A stretch of 64,000 nt of DNA from Betaproteobacteria bacterium (lineage in GTDB: Bacteria > Pseudomonadota > Gammaproteobacteria > Burkholderiales > Casimicrobiaceae): assembly GCA_016861105.1 (NCBI GenBank), contig BOKS01000010.1:1-64000 (forward strand), read 5' to 3'. The notes below the pieces were generated by a model. That model did not search any database, had not been told where the DNA came from, and saw nothing but the letters and a program-made list of their open reading frames with translations. The position numbers and the translations under genes were made by a program. Below are positions 26,657 to 34,879 of this stretch, piece after piece; the stretch's first letter is position 1, and every line of letters begins with the position of its first letter.

Positions 26657-26665
26657 GACACTACC
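26648..26665 (-). repeat. right terminal inverted repeat of the IS1-like element
   Basis: This is the perfect complement of the left repeat. It contains the transposase stop codon. The 8-base target duplication CGCCCGGG follows at 26666-26673. Confidence 0.92.
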
Positions 26666-26688
26666 CGCCCGGGCCTGCGGCGCGCCGC

Positions 26689-26694
26689 TATAAT
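26689..26694 (+). promoter_or_regulatory. -10 box of the triheme cytochrome gene
   Basis: The perfect TATAAT lies 65 bases before the cytochrome ATG and only 24 bases from the end of the IS element. The matching -35 position falls in the target-site duplication, so the insertion abuts this promoter. Confidence 0.6.
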
Positions 26695-26759
26695 GCGATG
26701 TTTGCCCGCACGCGGCGCGACAGCAGGCGGCGCCACCTCCGAACGACGCACCGACGACC

Positions 26760-27818
26760 ATGGCCGAAGAGCATTCCTCCCCGATCAAGACCTGGCAGCA
26801 GCTCGTTGTCGTGGTCGCCGCGGCATTCATCGTTCCCGTGGTGCTGATCATGATGATCGCCGCGCTGGTGACCGGCGGGAGGAAGGGCCTCGAGTCCGAC
26901 GACAGCGCCCTGCTCGCCCGCATCCAGCCGGTGGGCACGGTCCAGCTCGCGGCCGGCCCGCGCGCCGCGCTCACCGGCCCGCAGGTCTACGACCAGGTGT
27001 GCAAGACGTGCCACGACGCGGGCCTCGCGGGTGCGCCGAAGCTCGCGGACAAGGCGGCGTGGGCGAAGATCCTCGCGCAGGGCGAGAAGACGGTCTACGC
27101 GCACGCGGTCAACGGCATCCGCGCGATGCCCGCGAAAGGCGGCAATCCGGACCTGACCGAGGCGGAGGTGCAGGCCGCGGTCGTGCACATGGCCAACGCC
27201 GCCGGCGCCAACTGGAAGGCGCCTGCGGTGGCCGCAGCGCCCGCGCCCGCCGCCGGCGCCGCCGCCGAGCGCACCGGCGAGCAGGTCGTCGCCGCCGCCT
27301 GCGGATCCTGCCACCAGTCCGGCGAGCGCGGCGCGCCCAGGATCGGCGACCGCAACGCGTGGATCCAGCGGGTCAAGCGCGGGCTCGACGCCGTGCACGC
27401 CTCGGCGTTGAAGGGGCACGCCGGCATGCCGGCGCGCGGCGGCATGGCCGAGCTCTCCGACACGGAGGTCAAGCGTGCCGTGGAGTTCATGATGAACAGC
27501 GGTGCCGCGACCACCGTCGCGGCCGCGGCGATTCCGCCGCCCGCGCCAGCCGCGGCGGCCGCGAAGGCCGACGGCAAGGCCGTGTACGACAAGGCGTGCG
27601 CCGCCTGCCACACCGCCGGGATCGCCGGCGCGCCGAAGACCGGCGACAAGGCCGCGTGGGCACCGCGCATCGCGCAAGGCCAGGCCGTGCTCTACGAGCA
27701 CGCGATCAAGGGCTTCCAGGGCAAGGCGGGCGTGATGCCGGCGAAGGGCGGGAACACCGCACTGTCCGACGACGAGGTGAAGGCCTCGGTCGATCACATG
27801 GTCGGACAGGTGAAGTAG
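26760..27818 (+). CDS. membrane-anchored triheme cytochrome c (three cytochrome c5-type domains)
   Basis: The 352-residue protein has an N-terminal anchor (LVVVVAAAFIVPVVLIMMIAAL, residues 15-36). Three tandem class-I cytochrome modules follow, joined by Ala/Pro linkers: CKTCH 81-85, CGSCH 181-185 and CAACH 280-284. Each has a downstream Met ligand in an AMPAKGG-, GMPARGG- or VMPAKGG-like loop (Met123, 223, 326). It should carry electrons at the periplasmic face. One- and two-domain relatives are common next to tRNA or rep genes in betaproteobacteria. Three domains suggest an internal duplication. Confidence 0.88.
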   Translation: MAEEHSSPIKTWQQLVVVVAAAFIVPVVLIMMIAALVTGGRKGLESDDSALLARIQPVGTVQLAAGPRAALTGPQVYDQVCKTCHDAGLAGAPKLADKAAWAKILAQGEKTVYAHAVNGIRAMPAKGGNPDLTEAEVQAAVVHMANAAGANWKAPAVAAAPAPAAGAAAERTGEQVVAAACGSCHQSGERGAPRIGDRNAWIQRVKRGLDAVHASALKGHAGMPARGGMAELSDTEVKRAVEFMMNSGAATTVAAAAIPPPAPAAAAAKADGKAVYDKACAACHTAGIAGAPKTGDKAAWAPRIAQGQAVLYEHAIKGFQGKAGVMPAKGGNTALSDDEVKASVDHMVGQVK

Positions 27819-27862
27819 GACGGGGATGGGCGGCGGGAGACGAGCGCCCCCTGCCGTTCGCC

Positions 27863-29869
27863 TCAGCCCTTCGCCACCAGCGCCTTGAGCTGGCGCAGCC
27901 GATCGCTCCCCGCGGCGCGGGCCTTCGCGGCCTCGTCGGGAGGCAGCGTCTGCCCCGCGTAGCGCAGGTCCTCCTGCGCGAGTTCCTTCAGGAACCGCGA
28001 CGGCACGCAGTCGACGCGCTGCCCGGCGCGCTTGCGCGAGCGGCAGTACGAGAGGTGCAGCGAGCGCTGCGCGCGCGTGAGGCCGACGTACATGAGCCGC
28101 CGCTCCTCCTCGACCGTGCCGGCGTCGATCGCCTCCCGGTGCGGCAGGATGCCCTCCTCGAGCCCGACGAGGAACACGTGCGGGAACTCGAGCCCCTTCG
28201 CCGCGTGCAGCGTCGACAGCCGCACGGCGTCCGGGGCGTCGTCGTCGCGCCCGTCGAGCATCGTGATCAGCGCGATCATCTGCGTCAGCTCGACGAGCGA
28301 CTTGCCGTCCTCGTCGCCCCTGCGCGCGAGCCAGGCGGCGAACTCGGCCACGCTCCGCGCCCGCGCCTGCGCCTCGCGCTTGTCGAGCGTCGCCAGCAGC
28401 CAGTCCTCGTAGCCGATCCCGGCCAGCAGCTCCGCGAGCAGGCGGCCGGCCGGCTCGCGCGGCGCCCGGAAGCGCAGGTCGCCGACCAGCGCGCAGAAGC
28501 GCTCCAGCTCCTCGCGCGCCTTCGGCTGCGCCGCCGCGCGGAACTCGGGCGCGAACACGGCCGCGAACAGGCTCTCGTCGCGGCGCGCGGCGACCTCGGA
28601 GAGCTTCGCCAGCGTCGTCTGGCCGATGCCGCGCCGCGGCGTGCTGACCGCGCGCACGAACGCGGGATCGTCGTCGTCGTTGGCGACGAGCCGCAGGTAG
28701 GCGACGACGTCCTTGATCTCGGCGCGCTCGAAGTACGACTGGCCGCCGGAGACCACGCAGGCGATCCCCTGCGCGCGCAGCGCCGTCTCGAACGCGCGCG
28801 ACTGGTGGTTGCCGCGGTAGAGGATCGCGTAGTCGGCGAAGCGGCCGCGGTGCTCGAAGCGGTGCGCGACCAGCGCGTGGACGACGAGCTCGGCCTCGGC
28901 CTCCTCGTCCGCGGCCGGCGTCACGCGCAGCGCGTCGCCGTGGCCGAGCTCGCTCCACAGGCGCTTGTCGAACAGCTTCGGGTTGTTCGCGATCAGCGCG
29001 TTGGCGCAGCGCAGGATGCGCACGGTCGACCGGTAGTTCTGCTCGAGCTTCACCACCTTGAGCGACGGGTAGTCGCGAGCGAGCTGCGCGAGGTTGTCCA
29101 GCGTCGCGCCGCGCCAGCCGTAGATGGCCTGGTCGTCGTCACCGACCGCGGTGAAGCGCGCGCGCGCGCCGGCGAGCAGGCGCAGCAGGCGGTACTGCGC
29201 GGCGTTGGTGTCCTGCACCTCGTCGACGAGCACGTGCTCGAAGCGCTGCTGCCAGCGTTCGCGCGCCGCCGCGTCACGCTCGAGGAGCTCGACCGGCCGC
29301 ACGATCAGGTCGTCGAAGTCGACCGCCTGGTAGGCGGCGAGCGCCTCGGCGTAGCGGACATAGGCGCGGGCGGCGGCGAGCGCGTCGTCCCCCTCCGCGG
29401 TCGCGAGCGCCGCCTGCGGCGACACGAGCGCGTTCTTCCAGCCGCTGATCCGCCACAGCGCCGCGCGGGCCCGCGCCCGGTCGGCGGTCGCGACCAGCTC
29501 CGCGACGATCGGCTCGAGGTCGGCCGGGTCGAAGATCGAGAACGAGGGCTTGAGCCCGAGCGCCTTGCGCTCCGCGCGCAGGATCGCGAGCCCGAGCGCG
29601 TGGAACGTGGAGACGTGCACGGCGCGCGCGGCCTCCGCCTTGCCCTGCCCGCCGAGGAGCCGCGCGGCGCGCTCGCGCATCTCGCGCGCGGCCTTGTTCG
29701 TGAACGTGATCGCGGCGAGGCGCGCGGGGGCCGCGCCGCGCTCGATCAGGTGCGCGAGCTTGGCGGTGATGACGCGGGTCTTGCCGCTGCCCGCGCCGGC
29801 CAGCACGAGCAGCGGGCCGTCGGCGTAGCGCACGGCCTCGCGCTGCGGCGCGTTCAGCGGGAACGACAT
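27863..29869 (-). CDS. rep: ATP-dependent DNA helicase Rep (UvrD/PcrA superfamily 1)
   Basis: The 668-residue length fits Rep. Motifs in order are Q-motif PLNAPQREAV, Walker A AGAGSGKT (about 24-31), motif Ia TFTNKAAREM, motif II VDEVQDTN, motif III VGDDDQAIYGWRGA, motif IV YRSTVRIL, motif V/VI LSTLHAAKGLEFPHVFL and VGLTRAQRSLHLSYC. It unwinds DNA 3' to 5' and helps replication restart. The gene is on the minus strand, divergent from apaH across a perfect 22-base palindrome. Confidence 0.93.
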   Translation of the reverse strand: MSFPLNAPQREAVRYADGPLLVLAGAGSGKTRVITAKLAHLIERGAAPARLAAITFTNKAAREMRERAARLLGGQGKAEAARAVHVSTFHALGLAILRAERKALGLKPSFSIFDPADLEPIVAELVATADRARARAALWRISGWKNALVSPQAALATAEGDDALAAARAYVRYAEALAAYQAVDFDDLIVRPVELLERDAAARERWQQRFEHVLVDEVQDTNAAQYRLLRLLAGARARFTAVGDDDQAIYGWRGATLDNLAQLARDYPSLKVVKLEQNYRSTVRILRCANALIANNPKLFDKRLWSELGHGDALRVTPAADEEAEAELVVHALVAHRFEHRGRFADYAILYRGNHQSRAFETALRAQGIACVVSGGQSYFERAEIKDVVAYLRLVANDDDDPAFVRAVSTPRRGIGQTTLAKLSEVAARRDESLFAAVFAPEFRAAAQPKAREELERFCALVGDLRFRAPREPAGRLLAELLAGIGYEDWLLATLDKREAQARARSVAEFAAWLARRGDEDGKSLVELTQMIALITMLDGRDDDAPDAVRLSTLHAAKGLEFPHVFLVGLEEGILPHREAIDAGTVEEERRLMYVGLTRAQRSLHLSYCRSRKRAGQRVDCVPSRFLKELAQEDLRYAGQTLPPDEAAKARAAGSDRLRQLKALVAKG

Positions 29870-29896
29870 CGGGGAGGGCGAAGCGGAAGGCGTCCG

Positions 29897-29918
29897 GTAG
29901 AATCGCCGGCGATTCTAC
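29897..29918. promoter_or_regulatory. 22-bp perfect palindrome with overlapping divergent -10 boxes (rep/apaH)
   Basis: The half-site GTAGAATCGCC is followed directly by its exact complement. TAGAAT occurs on the plus strand at 29898-29903, facing apaH, and on the minus strand at 29917-29912, facing rep. One dyad therefore holds the -10 element of both genes, 28 bases from the rep start and 72 from apaH. That both boxes are used is inference. Confidence 0.6.
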
Positions 29919-29989
29919 GGCTGCGTCGCGCGCCGGTGCAGTCTTGACGCGCGCGCGATTCCCGTTCCGCCACCGCACACGGCCACCGC

Positions 29990-30817
29990 ATGGCGCACTA
30001 CGCGATCGGCGACCTGCAGGGCTGCCACGCCGAGTTCTGCCGCCTGCTCGACCTCGTCGGCTTCTCCGCGGCCTCCGACCGGCTGTGGCTGGTCGGCGAC
30101 CTCGTCAACCGCGGGCCCGAGTCGCTCGCCGTGCTGCGCGAGGTCGAGGCGCTCGGCAACGCCGCGGTGACGGTGCTGGGCAACCACGACTTCCACCTGC
30201 TCACCGTCGCCGCGGGCCACCGGCGGGCGCACCGCGGCGACACGCTCGACGCGATCCTCGCCGCGCCGGACCGCGACGAGCTGCTGCACTGGCTCGCGCG
30301 CCGGCCGCTTGTGGTGGTCGAGGGCGACGTGATGATGGTGCACGCCGGCGTCCTGCCCGGGTGGACCGCCGCGGACGCCCTGATGCACTCGCGCGAGGTC
30401 GAGGCGAAGCTCGCCAGCGACGACGCGCACCGCTTCCTCGGCGTCCTCTACGGCGACGAGCCGTCGGCGTGGCGCGACGACCTCGACGGCGACGACCGGC
30501 TGCGCGCGATCGTCAACGTCTGCACGCGCCTGCGCTTCTGCACGGCGGACGGGCGCATGGAATTCCGCGAGAAGCGCGGCCGCGATCACGCCCCCGCCGG
30601 ATTCCGCCCGTGGTTCGCGCACGACCGGCGGCGCACCGCGCGCATGCTGGTCGTCTGCGGCCACTGGTCGACGCTCGACCTCGAGCTCGCGCCCAACGTG
30701 CTGATGCTCGACTCGGGCTGCCTGTGGGGCGGCGCGCTCACGGGGATCCGCCTGCCGGATCGTCGCCTCTACCAGGTGCCGTCGCGCTCGCCGGTAACCC
30801 CAAAGCCGTTCGGATAG
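29990..30817 (+). CDS. apaH: symmetrical bis(5'-nucleosyl)-tetraphosphatase
   Basis: The 275-residue protein has the calcineurin-like metallophosphatase motifs of ApaH: GDLQGCHAEF, GDLVNRGPES and LGNHDFHLLTV, with later metal-binding HAG and CGHWS. It splits diadenosine tetraphosphate to two ADP. The ATG at 29990 starts the canonical MAHYAIGDLQG N-terminus. Its 3' end overlaps the convergent plsC gene by 80 bases. Confidence 0.93.
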   Translation: MAHYAIGDLQGCHAEFCRLLDLVGFSAASDRLWLVGDLVNRGPESLAVLREVEALGNAAVTVLGNHDFHLLTVAAGHRRAHRGDTLDAILAAPDRDELLHWLARRPLVVVEGDVMMVHAGVLPGWTAADALMHSREVEAKLASDDAHRFLGVLYGDEPSAWRDDLDGDDRLRAIVNVCTRLRFCTADGRMEFREKRGRDHAPAGFRPWFAHDRRRTARMLVVCGHWSTLDLELAPNVLMLDSGCLWGGALTGIRLPDRRLYQVPSRSPVTPKPFG

Positions 30818-31565
30818 CCGCTTCGGAGGCCCGCGCGAGCGCGCGCCGGTCGCCGTGCTGCGCGGGCAGCGGCGCCGCGGCGAGGACCTCGACGACGAGC
30901 GCGCGCGCGCCGCAGATGCGCCAGAACGAGGCGGCGAACGAGTCGTCGCCCACGTAGGCCGCCGCGCTCGTGTGCCGGCCGGCCGCGTCGCGGTAGCGGA
31001 TCGCCACCGGCTGCACGTGCCCCCTCGTCTCCACGACCGGCTGCAGCAGCGACGCGTGGAAGCGCAGCACCTCGTGCCCCGCGGTCGTCGTGCCCTCCGG
31101 GAACACGGCGACCACGTCGCCGGCCTCCAGCGCGCGCGCCGCATGATGGTTGACGCGCCGCGTGTCGTGTCGCCGCGCCCGCTCGACGAAGATCGTGCCC
31201 GCGCCGCGGATCAGCCGGCCGGCGAGCGGCCAGGCGCCGAGCTCGGACTTCGCGACGAAGCGTGCCGGATGCTGCGCGTTGAGCACGAAGACGTCGAGCC
31301 ACGACACGTGGTTCGCGACGATCAGCACGTTGCCGCGGTGCGCGTCGAGACGGCCCTCGACGCGGGCCTCCACGCGCAGCAGCCGCAGCAGCTTGCCGCT
31401 CCAGCGCCGCACCAGCGCGCGGCGCGTCGGCGGCTTGACCAGCGGGAAGACGAGCGACGTCGTCGCGAGGCCCGCCGCGACGTGGATCGTGACGCGGGTG
31501 GCGCGCCACAGGCGCAGCGGCAGGGGGAGCGGCGCGTCGTGCACGACGGCACGCGGCCTTCGCAT
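30738..31565 (-). CDS. plsC: 1-acyl-sn-glycerol-3-phosphate acyltransferase
   Basis: The 275-residue product has the acyltransferase block I NHVSWLD (HX4D), block II GTIFVERAR and block III FPEGTT. Hydrophobic segments lie near residues 20-45. It makes phosphatidic acid from lysophosphatidic acid at the inner membrane. The last 27 codons overlap the end of apaH on the other strand. The C-terminal tail LGLPASATAPGRGDDPAGGSP is low complexity, so the original stop may have moved downstream into apaH. Confidence 0.85.
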   Translation of the reverse strand: MRRPRAVVHDAPLPLPLRLWRATRVTIHVAAGLATTSLVFPLVKPPTRRALVRRWSGKLLRLLRVEARVEGRLDAHRGNVLIVANHVSWLDVFVLNAQHPARFVAKSELGAWPLAGRLIRGAGTIFVERARRHDTRRVNHHAARALEAGDVVAVFPEGTTTAGHEVLRFHASLLQPVVETRGHVQPVAIRYRDAAGRHTSAAAYVGDDSFAASFWRICGARALVVEVLAAAPLPAQHGDRRALARASEAAIRTALGLPASATAPGRGDDPAGGSP

Positions 31566-31586
31566 CGATCGCGCGGCGCCGCGGGG

Positions 31587-32531
31587 CTACCAGGGCGCTG
31601 CGCCGAACTGCCGCTCGTAGGCTGCGGCCACGGTCGCTCTATCGGCCGCGTGGTTCTGCCCGCCGCGCGCGCCGATCTTCAGCGACCCCAGGACGGACGC
31701 GAGGCGGCCCGTCTTCTGCCAGTCCCAGCCCTGCCCCATGCCGTAGAGCAGGCCGGCGCGGTAGGCGTCGCCGCAGCCGGTGGGATCGACGAGCGCCTCG
31801 GCGCGCACCGGCGGCACGTGGACCGTGGCCCCGCCGACGTGGATGCTCGATCCCTTCGCGCCGTGCGTGACCACCAGCGCCTCGACGCGCCGCGCGATCG
31901 CCTCGATCGGCATGCCCGTGCGCTCGGACAAGAGCTGCCCCTCGTAGTCGTTGACGGCGACCACGGCCGCGCCCTCGATCATCGCGCCGAGCTCGTCGCC
32001 CGAGAACAGCGTCAGCCCCTGGCCGGGATCGAACACGAAGGGGATGCCCGCCTCGCGAAAGCCGGCGGCGTGCGCGAGCATGCCCTCGCGTCCGTCGGGC
32101 GCCACGATGCCCAGCGCGACGCCCTCGACGTCGCCGATGCGGTTCTGGTGGGAGTGCTGCATCGCGCCCGGGTGGAACGCGGTGATCTGGTTGTCGTCGA
32201 GGTCCGTGATGATGTAGGCCTGCGCCGTGAACGTGCCGGGAACGTGGCGCACGCCGTCGGCGGCGATCGCCAGCGAGGCCAGCCGCTCGCGGTACGGGGC
32301 GCCGTCGTCGCCCACCGTCGCCATCACCACCGGATCGCCGCCGAGCGCCTTGAGGTTGTAGGCGATGTTGCCCGCGCAGCCACCCCACTCGCGCCGCATG
32401 TCGCCCACGGTGAACGACACCGAGAGCATCTGCGCCTTGTCGGGAAGGATGTGGCGGCTGAAGCGATCGCGGAACACCATGATGGTGTCGTAGGCGAGGG
32501 AGCCGCAGATCAGCGTGCGCGGGGCGGTCAT
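31587..32531 (-). CDS. PfkB-family carbohydrate/nucleoside kinase (adenosine-kinase-like)
   Basis: The 314-residue protein shows the PfkB signature 1 region WGGCAGNIAYNLKALGG and signature 2 DPTGCGDAYRAG with the catalytic Asp. The first residues, RTLICGSLAYDTIMVFRDRF, match proteins usually annotated as adenosine kinase or carbohydrate kinase in betaproteobacteria. The true substrate (adenosine, ribose or a sugar phosphate) is not decided by these motifs. It lies 21 bases after the start of plsC on the same strand and may share its transcript. Confidence 0.85.
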   Translation of the reverse strand: MTAPRTLICGSLAYDTIMVFRDRFSRHILPDKAQMLSVSFTVGDMRREWGGCAGNIAYNLKALGGDPVVMATVGDDGAPYRERLASLAIAADGVRHVPGTFTAQAYIITDLDDNQITAFHPGAMQHSHQNRIGDVEGVALGIVAPDGREGMLAHAAGFREAGIPFVFDPGQGLTLFSGDELGAMIEGAAVVAVNDYEGQLLSERTGMPIEAIARRVEALVVTHGAKGSSIHVGGATVHVPPVRAEALVDPTGCGDAYRAGLLYGMGQGWDWQKTGRLASVLGSLKIGARGGQNHAADRATVAAAYERQFGAAPW

Positions 32532-32808
32532 CGGGGAATCCGGAGCGTGGTGCGGGCGGGGCCGGACGGCCAGCTCGCCGGGCCGGAGCGAACTTTACTC
32601 GATTCCGCCGGCGCGACCCGCGGGGCCGCTCGCGCCACGGGGGCGCGCAGCGTCGTCGGCGACACCGCTCGCCGTCGAGGCGGTCGGAGCACGTGCGGAC
32701 GACGCCAAGGTGCGGCGTTCGCGGGAGCCACGGCGCGAACGGCAGGCGCGAGGGGCCGCGTCCGCCCGGCGCGCCGCGGGGATGCGCGTCGCGAGGTCGT
32801 GCGCGGGG
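32532..32808. other. intergenic region, nothing recognised
   Basis: These 277 bases lie between two minus-strand genes and hold the upstream region of the PfkB kinase. No clear gene, strong promoter or terminator is visible. Confidence 0.4.
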
Positions 32809-33579
32809 CTACGCCGCGACTTCCCTCCCCAGCTCGCGCACCACGAACTGCTGGCGGCGCGAGACCGGGAGCGTCTCCGGGAGGTTGTGCAGCAGCACCT
32901 CCCAGTGCGCATCGCCGTCGTCGTTGACCACGCGCTCGAAGCCGCGGATGAAGTCGCGTGCGACCAGGCAGTTGCGGTGCACGCGGACGAAGCGGGCGCC
33001 GAACTCGGTCTCGAGCCTGGTGAGCGACTCCTCGAGCAGGTGTTCGCGCTGCGCCGTGCGCACGGTGATGTACTTGAGCTCGGCCTTGAGGTAGATCACG
33101 TCTTCGATCGGGACCAGCACCACGCGCGAGCGCTCGGTGACCGACAGGAAGCGACGCGCGGAGGTGGGCAGCTCGGCGAGCCGGTCGGTGGTCAGCGGAC
33201 GCAGCTTCGGGACCTTCTGCAGCGCCGCGAGCAGGCGCTGGACGCGCACCGGCTTGACGAGGTAGTCGACGGCGTTGACCTCGAACGCCTGCAGCGCGTG
33301 CTCGTGGAACGCCGTCGTGAACACCACGCAGGGCGTGTGCGGCACCTTGAGCGCGTGGCGCGCGAGCTCGAGCCCGTCCATGTCGGGCATGTGGATGTCG
33401 GTCAGCACGAGGTCGACGGGCACGGACTGCAGCAGCTCGACGGCCTCGCGCCCGCTCTGGGCCTCGCCGACGACCGCGAGCGGCAGCGCCGTCGCGCAGT
33501 CGTCGAGCAGTTCGCGCAGGCGGCGGCGCGCCGGCGCCTCGTCATCGACAATCAGCACGCGCAACGGTACGTCAGCCAC
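32809..33579 (-). CDS. LytTR-family response regulator (AlgR-like)
   Basis: The 256-residue protein has a receiver domain with the acidic pair at 12-13 ([11 protein letters not shown]), phospho-acceptor Asp61 ([13 protein letters not shown]) and conserved Lys in DYLVKPV. A LytTR DNA-binding domain follows from about residue 140 ([23 protein letters not shown]). It is the partner of the overlapping sensor kinase gene, as in the AlgZR/FimSR pair. Likely targets are envelope or motility genes, but none can be identified here. Confidence 0.92.
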   Translation of the reverse strand: MADVPLRVLIVDDEAPARRRLRELLDDCATALPLAVVGEAQSGREAVELLQSVPVDLVLTDIHMPDMDGLELARHALKVPHTPCVVFTTAFHEHALQAFEVNAVDYLVKPVRVQRLLAALQKVPKLRPLTTDRLAELPTSARRFLSVTERSRVVLVPIEDVIYLKAELKYITVRTAQREHLLEESLTRLETEFGARFVRVHRNCLVARDFIRGFERVVNDDGDAHWEVLLHNLPETLPVSRRQQFVVRELGREVAA

Positions 33580-34711
33580 GGGCAGCCTCCAGCGGTTTTA
33601 CGGCGATGCGATTGCGCGGTTTCGCGCGTTCCTGGTCGAGGGCGACGACGTTGCCGCCGCCCGGATGCGGTCGCGCATCGCCGGCCGCGCGCGGCGGCGC
33701 CGCGGTGCGGTACGGCATGCGGATGTGCACTTCGTAGGCGTCGCGCAGGACGCGCGACTCGAGCGCCGCCTCGGCGTCGAAGTGCAGCGCGAGCCGCTCG
33801 CGGATGTTGGCGATCGCCATCTTGTTGCCGCGGTGGTGGCGCCCGCCGTCCTCGCGGTAGGGGTTGCGCAGGATCGCGTGGACCTCGCCGCGCGAGACGA
33901 AGATGTTGACCGAGATGGTGCCCGGCGTCGTGCACGGCTCGATGCCGTGGTAGACCGCGTTCTCGAGCAGCGGCTGCAGCACCAGCGGCGGCGCCAGCGC
34001 GTCCTCGGGCATGCTCTTCACGTTCCAGTCGACGACCAGGCGCTCGCCGAGGCGCAGCTTCTCGAGCTCCAGGTACTGGCGGCACAGCTCGACCTCGTCG
34101 GCGAGCGGCGCCAGGTCGCGGTTGTCGCGCATCAGCACGCGGAAGAGATCCGCCATGTCGTGCAGCGCGTCCTCGGCGCGGCGCGGGTCGCTGCGCACGA
34201 GCGAGAGCACGCCGTTGATGGCGTTGAACAGGAAGTGCGGGCGGATGCGCGCCTGCAGCGCCTGCAGGCGCGCCTCGGCGATGGCCGGCGAGAGCGCTCG
34301 CGCGCGCAGGCGGAAGTAGGCGGCGAGCGCGCCGACGGCGGCGAGCGCCAGCAGGATGTCGCGCGCCAGCGTGCCGGACGCCGTCGGCGCAAAGCCTTGC
34401 GCGACGAGGTCGAACGCGACGGTGGCGGCCACGGCGACGCCGGCGACGATCGTCACGCCCGTGCGGTACGGCTGGCGCGCGACCCACGGCGCCAGCCCCC
34501 ACAGCACGGCGAGCGAGGTGAGCAGCGGAGGCTGCAACGCCCCCGCCGTCTGCACGATCGCCGACGGCACTGCCTCCCAGCGCGGCTCCCGCACCAGCGC
34601 TGCGATCACCGCCGCGCCGTTGAGCGCGAGCAGGATCCGGAGCATGGTGCCCAGGTTGCGCAGGTCGGGCAGGGCCGGCGCGTCGCCGCTATGCCTTATA
34701 ATCGACCGCAT
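33572..34711 (-). CDS. LytS/AlgZ-type sensor histidine kinase
   Basis: The 379-residue protein has four hydrophobic segments in the first 135 residues. A His_kinase (PF06580-type) domain follows with the phospho-acceptor His159 in [20 protein letters not shown], and an ATPase region ([19 protein letters not shown]). ATG 34711 is chosen; in-frame ATGs at 34732 and 34735 would add only seven or eight residues. The stop overlaps the response-regulator start by eight bases. The gene is divergent from argH. Confidence 0.9.
   Translation of the reverse strand: MRSIIRHSGDAPALPDLRNLGTMLRILLALNGAAVIAALVREPRWEAVPSAIVQTAGALQPPLLTSLAVLWGLAPWVARQPYRTGVTIVAGVAVAATVAFDLVAQGFAPTASGTLARDILLALAAVGALAAYFRLRARALSPAIAEARLQALQARIRPHFLFNAINGVLSLVRSDPRRAEDALHDMADLFRVLMRDNRDLAPLADEVELCRQYLELEKLRLGERLVVDWNVKSMPEDALAPPLVLQPLLENAVYHGIEPCTTPGTISVNIFVSRGEVHAILRNPYREDGGRHHRGNKMAIANIRERLALHFDAEAALESRVLRDAYEVHIRMPYRTAAPPRAAGDARPHPGGGNVVALDQERAKPRNRIAVKPLEAARG
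34697..34702 (+). promoter_or_regulatory. candidate -10 box of argH
   Basis: TATAAT on the plus strand lies 178 bases before the argH ATG and overlaps the first codons of the divergent sensor kinase. No clear -35 box is seen, so this is only a candidate. Confidence 0.35.
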
Positions 34712-34879
34712 GCCCGTATCGGATGCAAGCATCATGCCCGCTGTCCGACCGCCGGTCCAGTAGCAGCGATTTCCCGCGCCGCACGCGCCCCGCGGAGCGC
34801 CCTGTGCCCGGCGAACGCTGCGCGACCAATCCCGCCCTTTTTCGACCAGCCGCCGCGGCAAAGCAAGACGCAGGCCGTC

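Larger units (their letters stand above)
24266..26665. mobile_element. IS1-like insertion element with cargo genes (2400 bp)
   Basis: The perfect 18-base terminal inverted repeat GGTAGTGTCTCAGTTTGA occupies 24266-24283, and its complement 26648-26665. The element is flanked by an 8-base direct repeat. It encodes a DDE transposase on the plus strand whose stop codon lies inside the right repeat, plus three other frames: a Lys-rich 79-residue protein, a 43-residue minus-strand protein and a 268-residue minus-strand protein. Its composition is visibly less GC-rich than the flanks. It is inserted between the divergent promoters of tRNA-Arg and the triheme cytochrome gene. Intact ends and transposase suggest a recent insertion. 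Confidence 0.92.

Noticed and set aside
24266-26665. Composite transposon or integrative element at the tRNA 3' end
   Set aside because: The insertion is upstream of the tRNA, not in its 3' end. There is a single transposase, no integrase and simple IS-type ends with an 8-base duplication.
26693-29947. A 1084-codon plus-strand frame across the cytochrome gene and opposite rep
   Set aside because: Frame-shifted shadow of the cytochrome gene and antisense of rep, with composition typical of such shadows.
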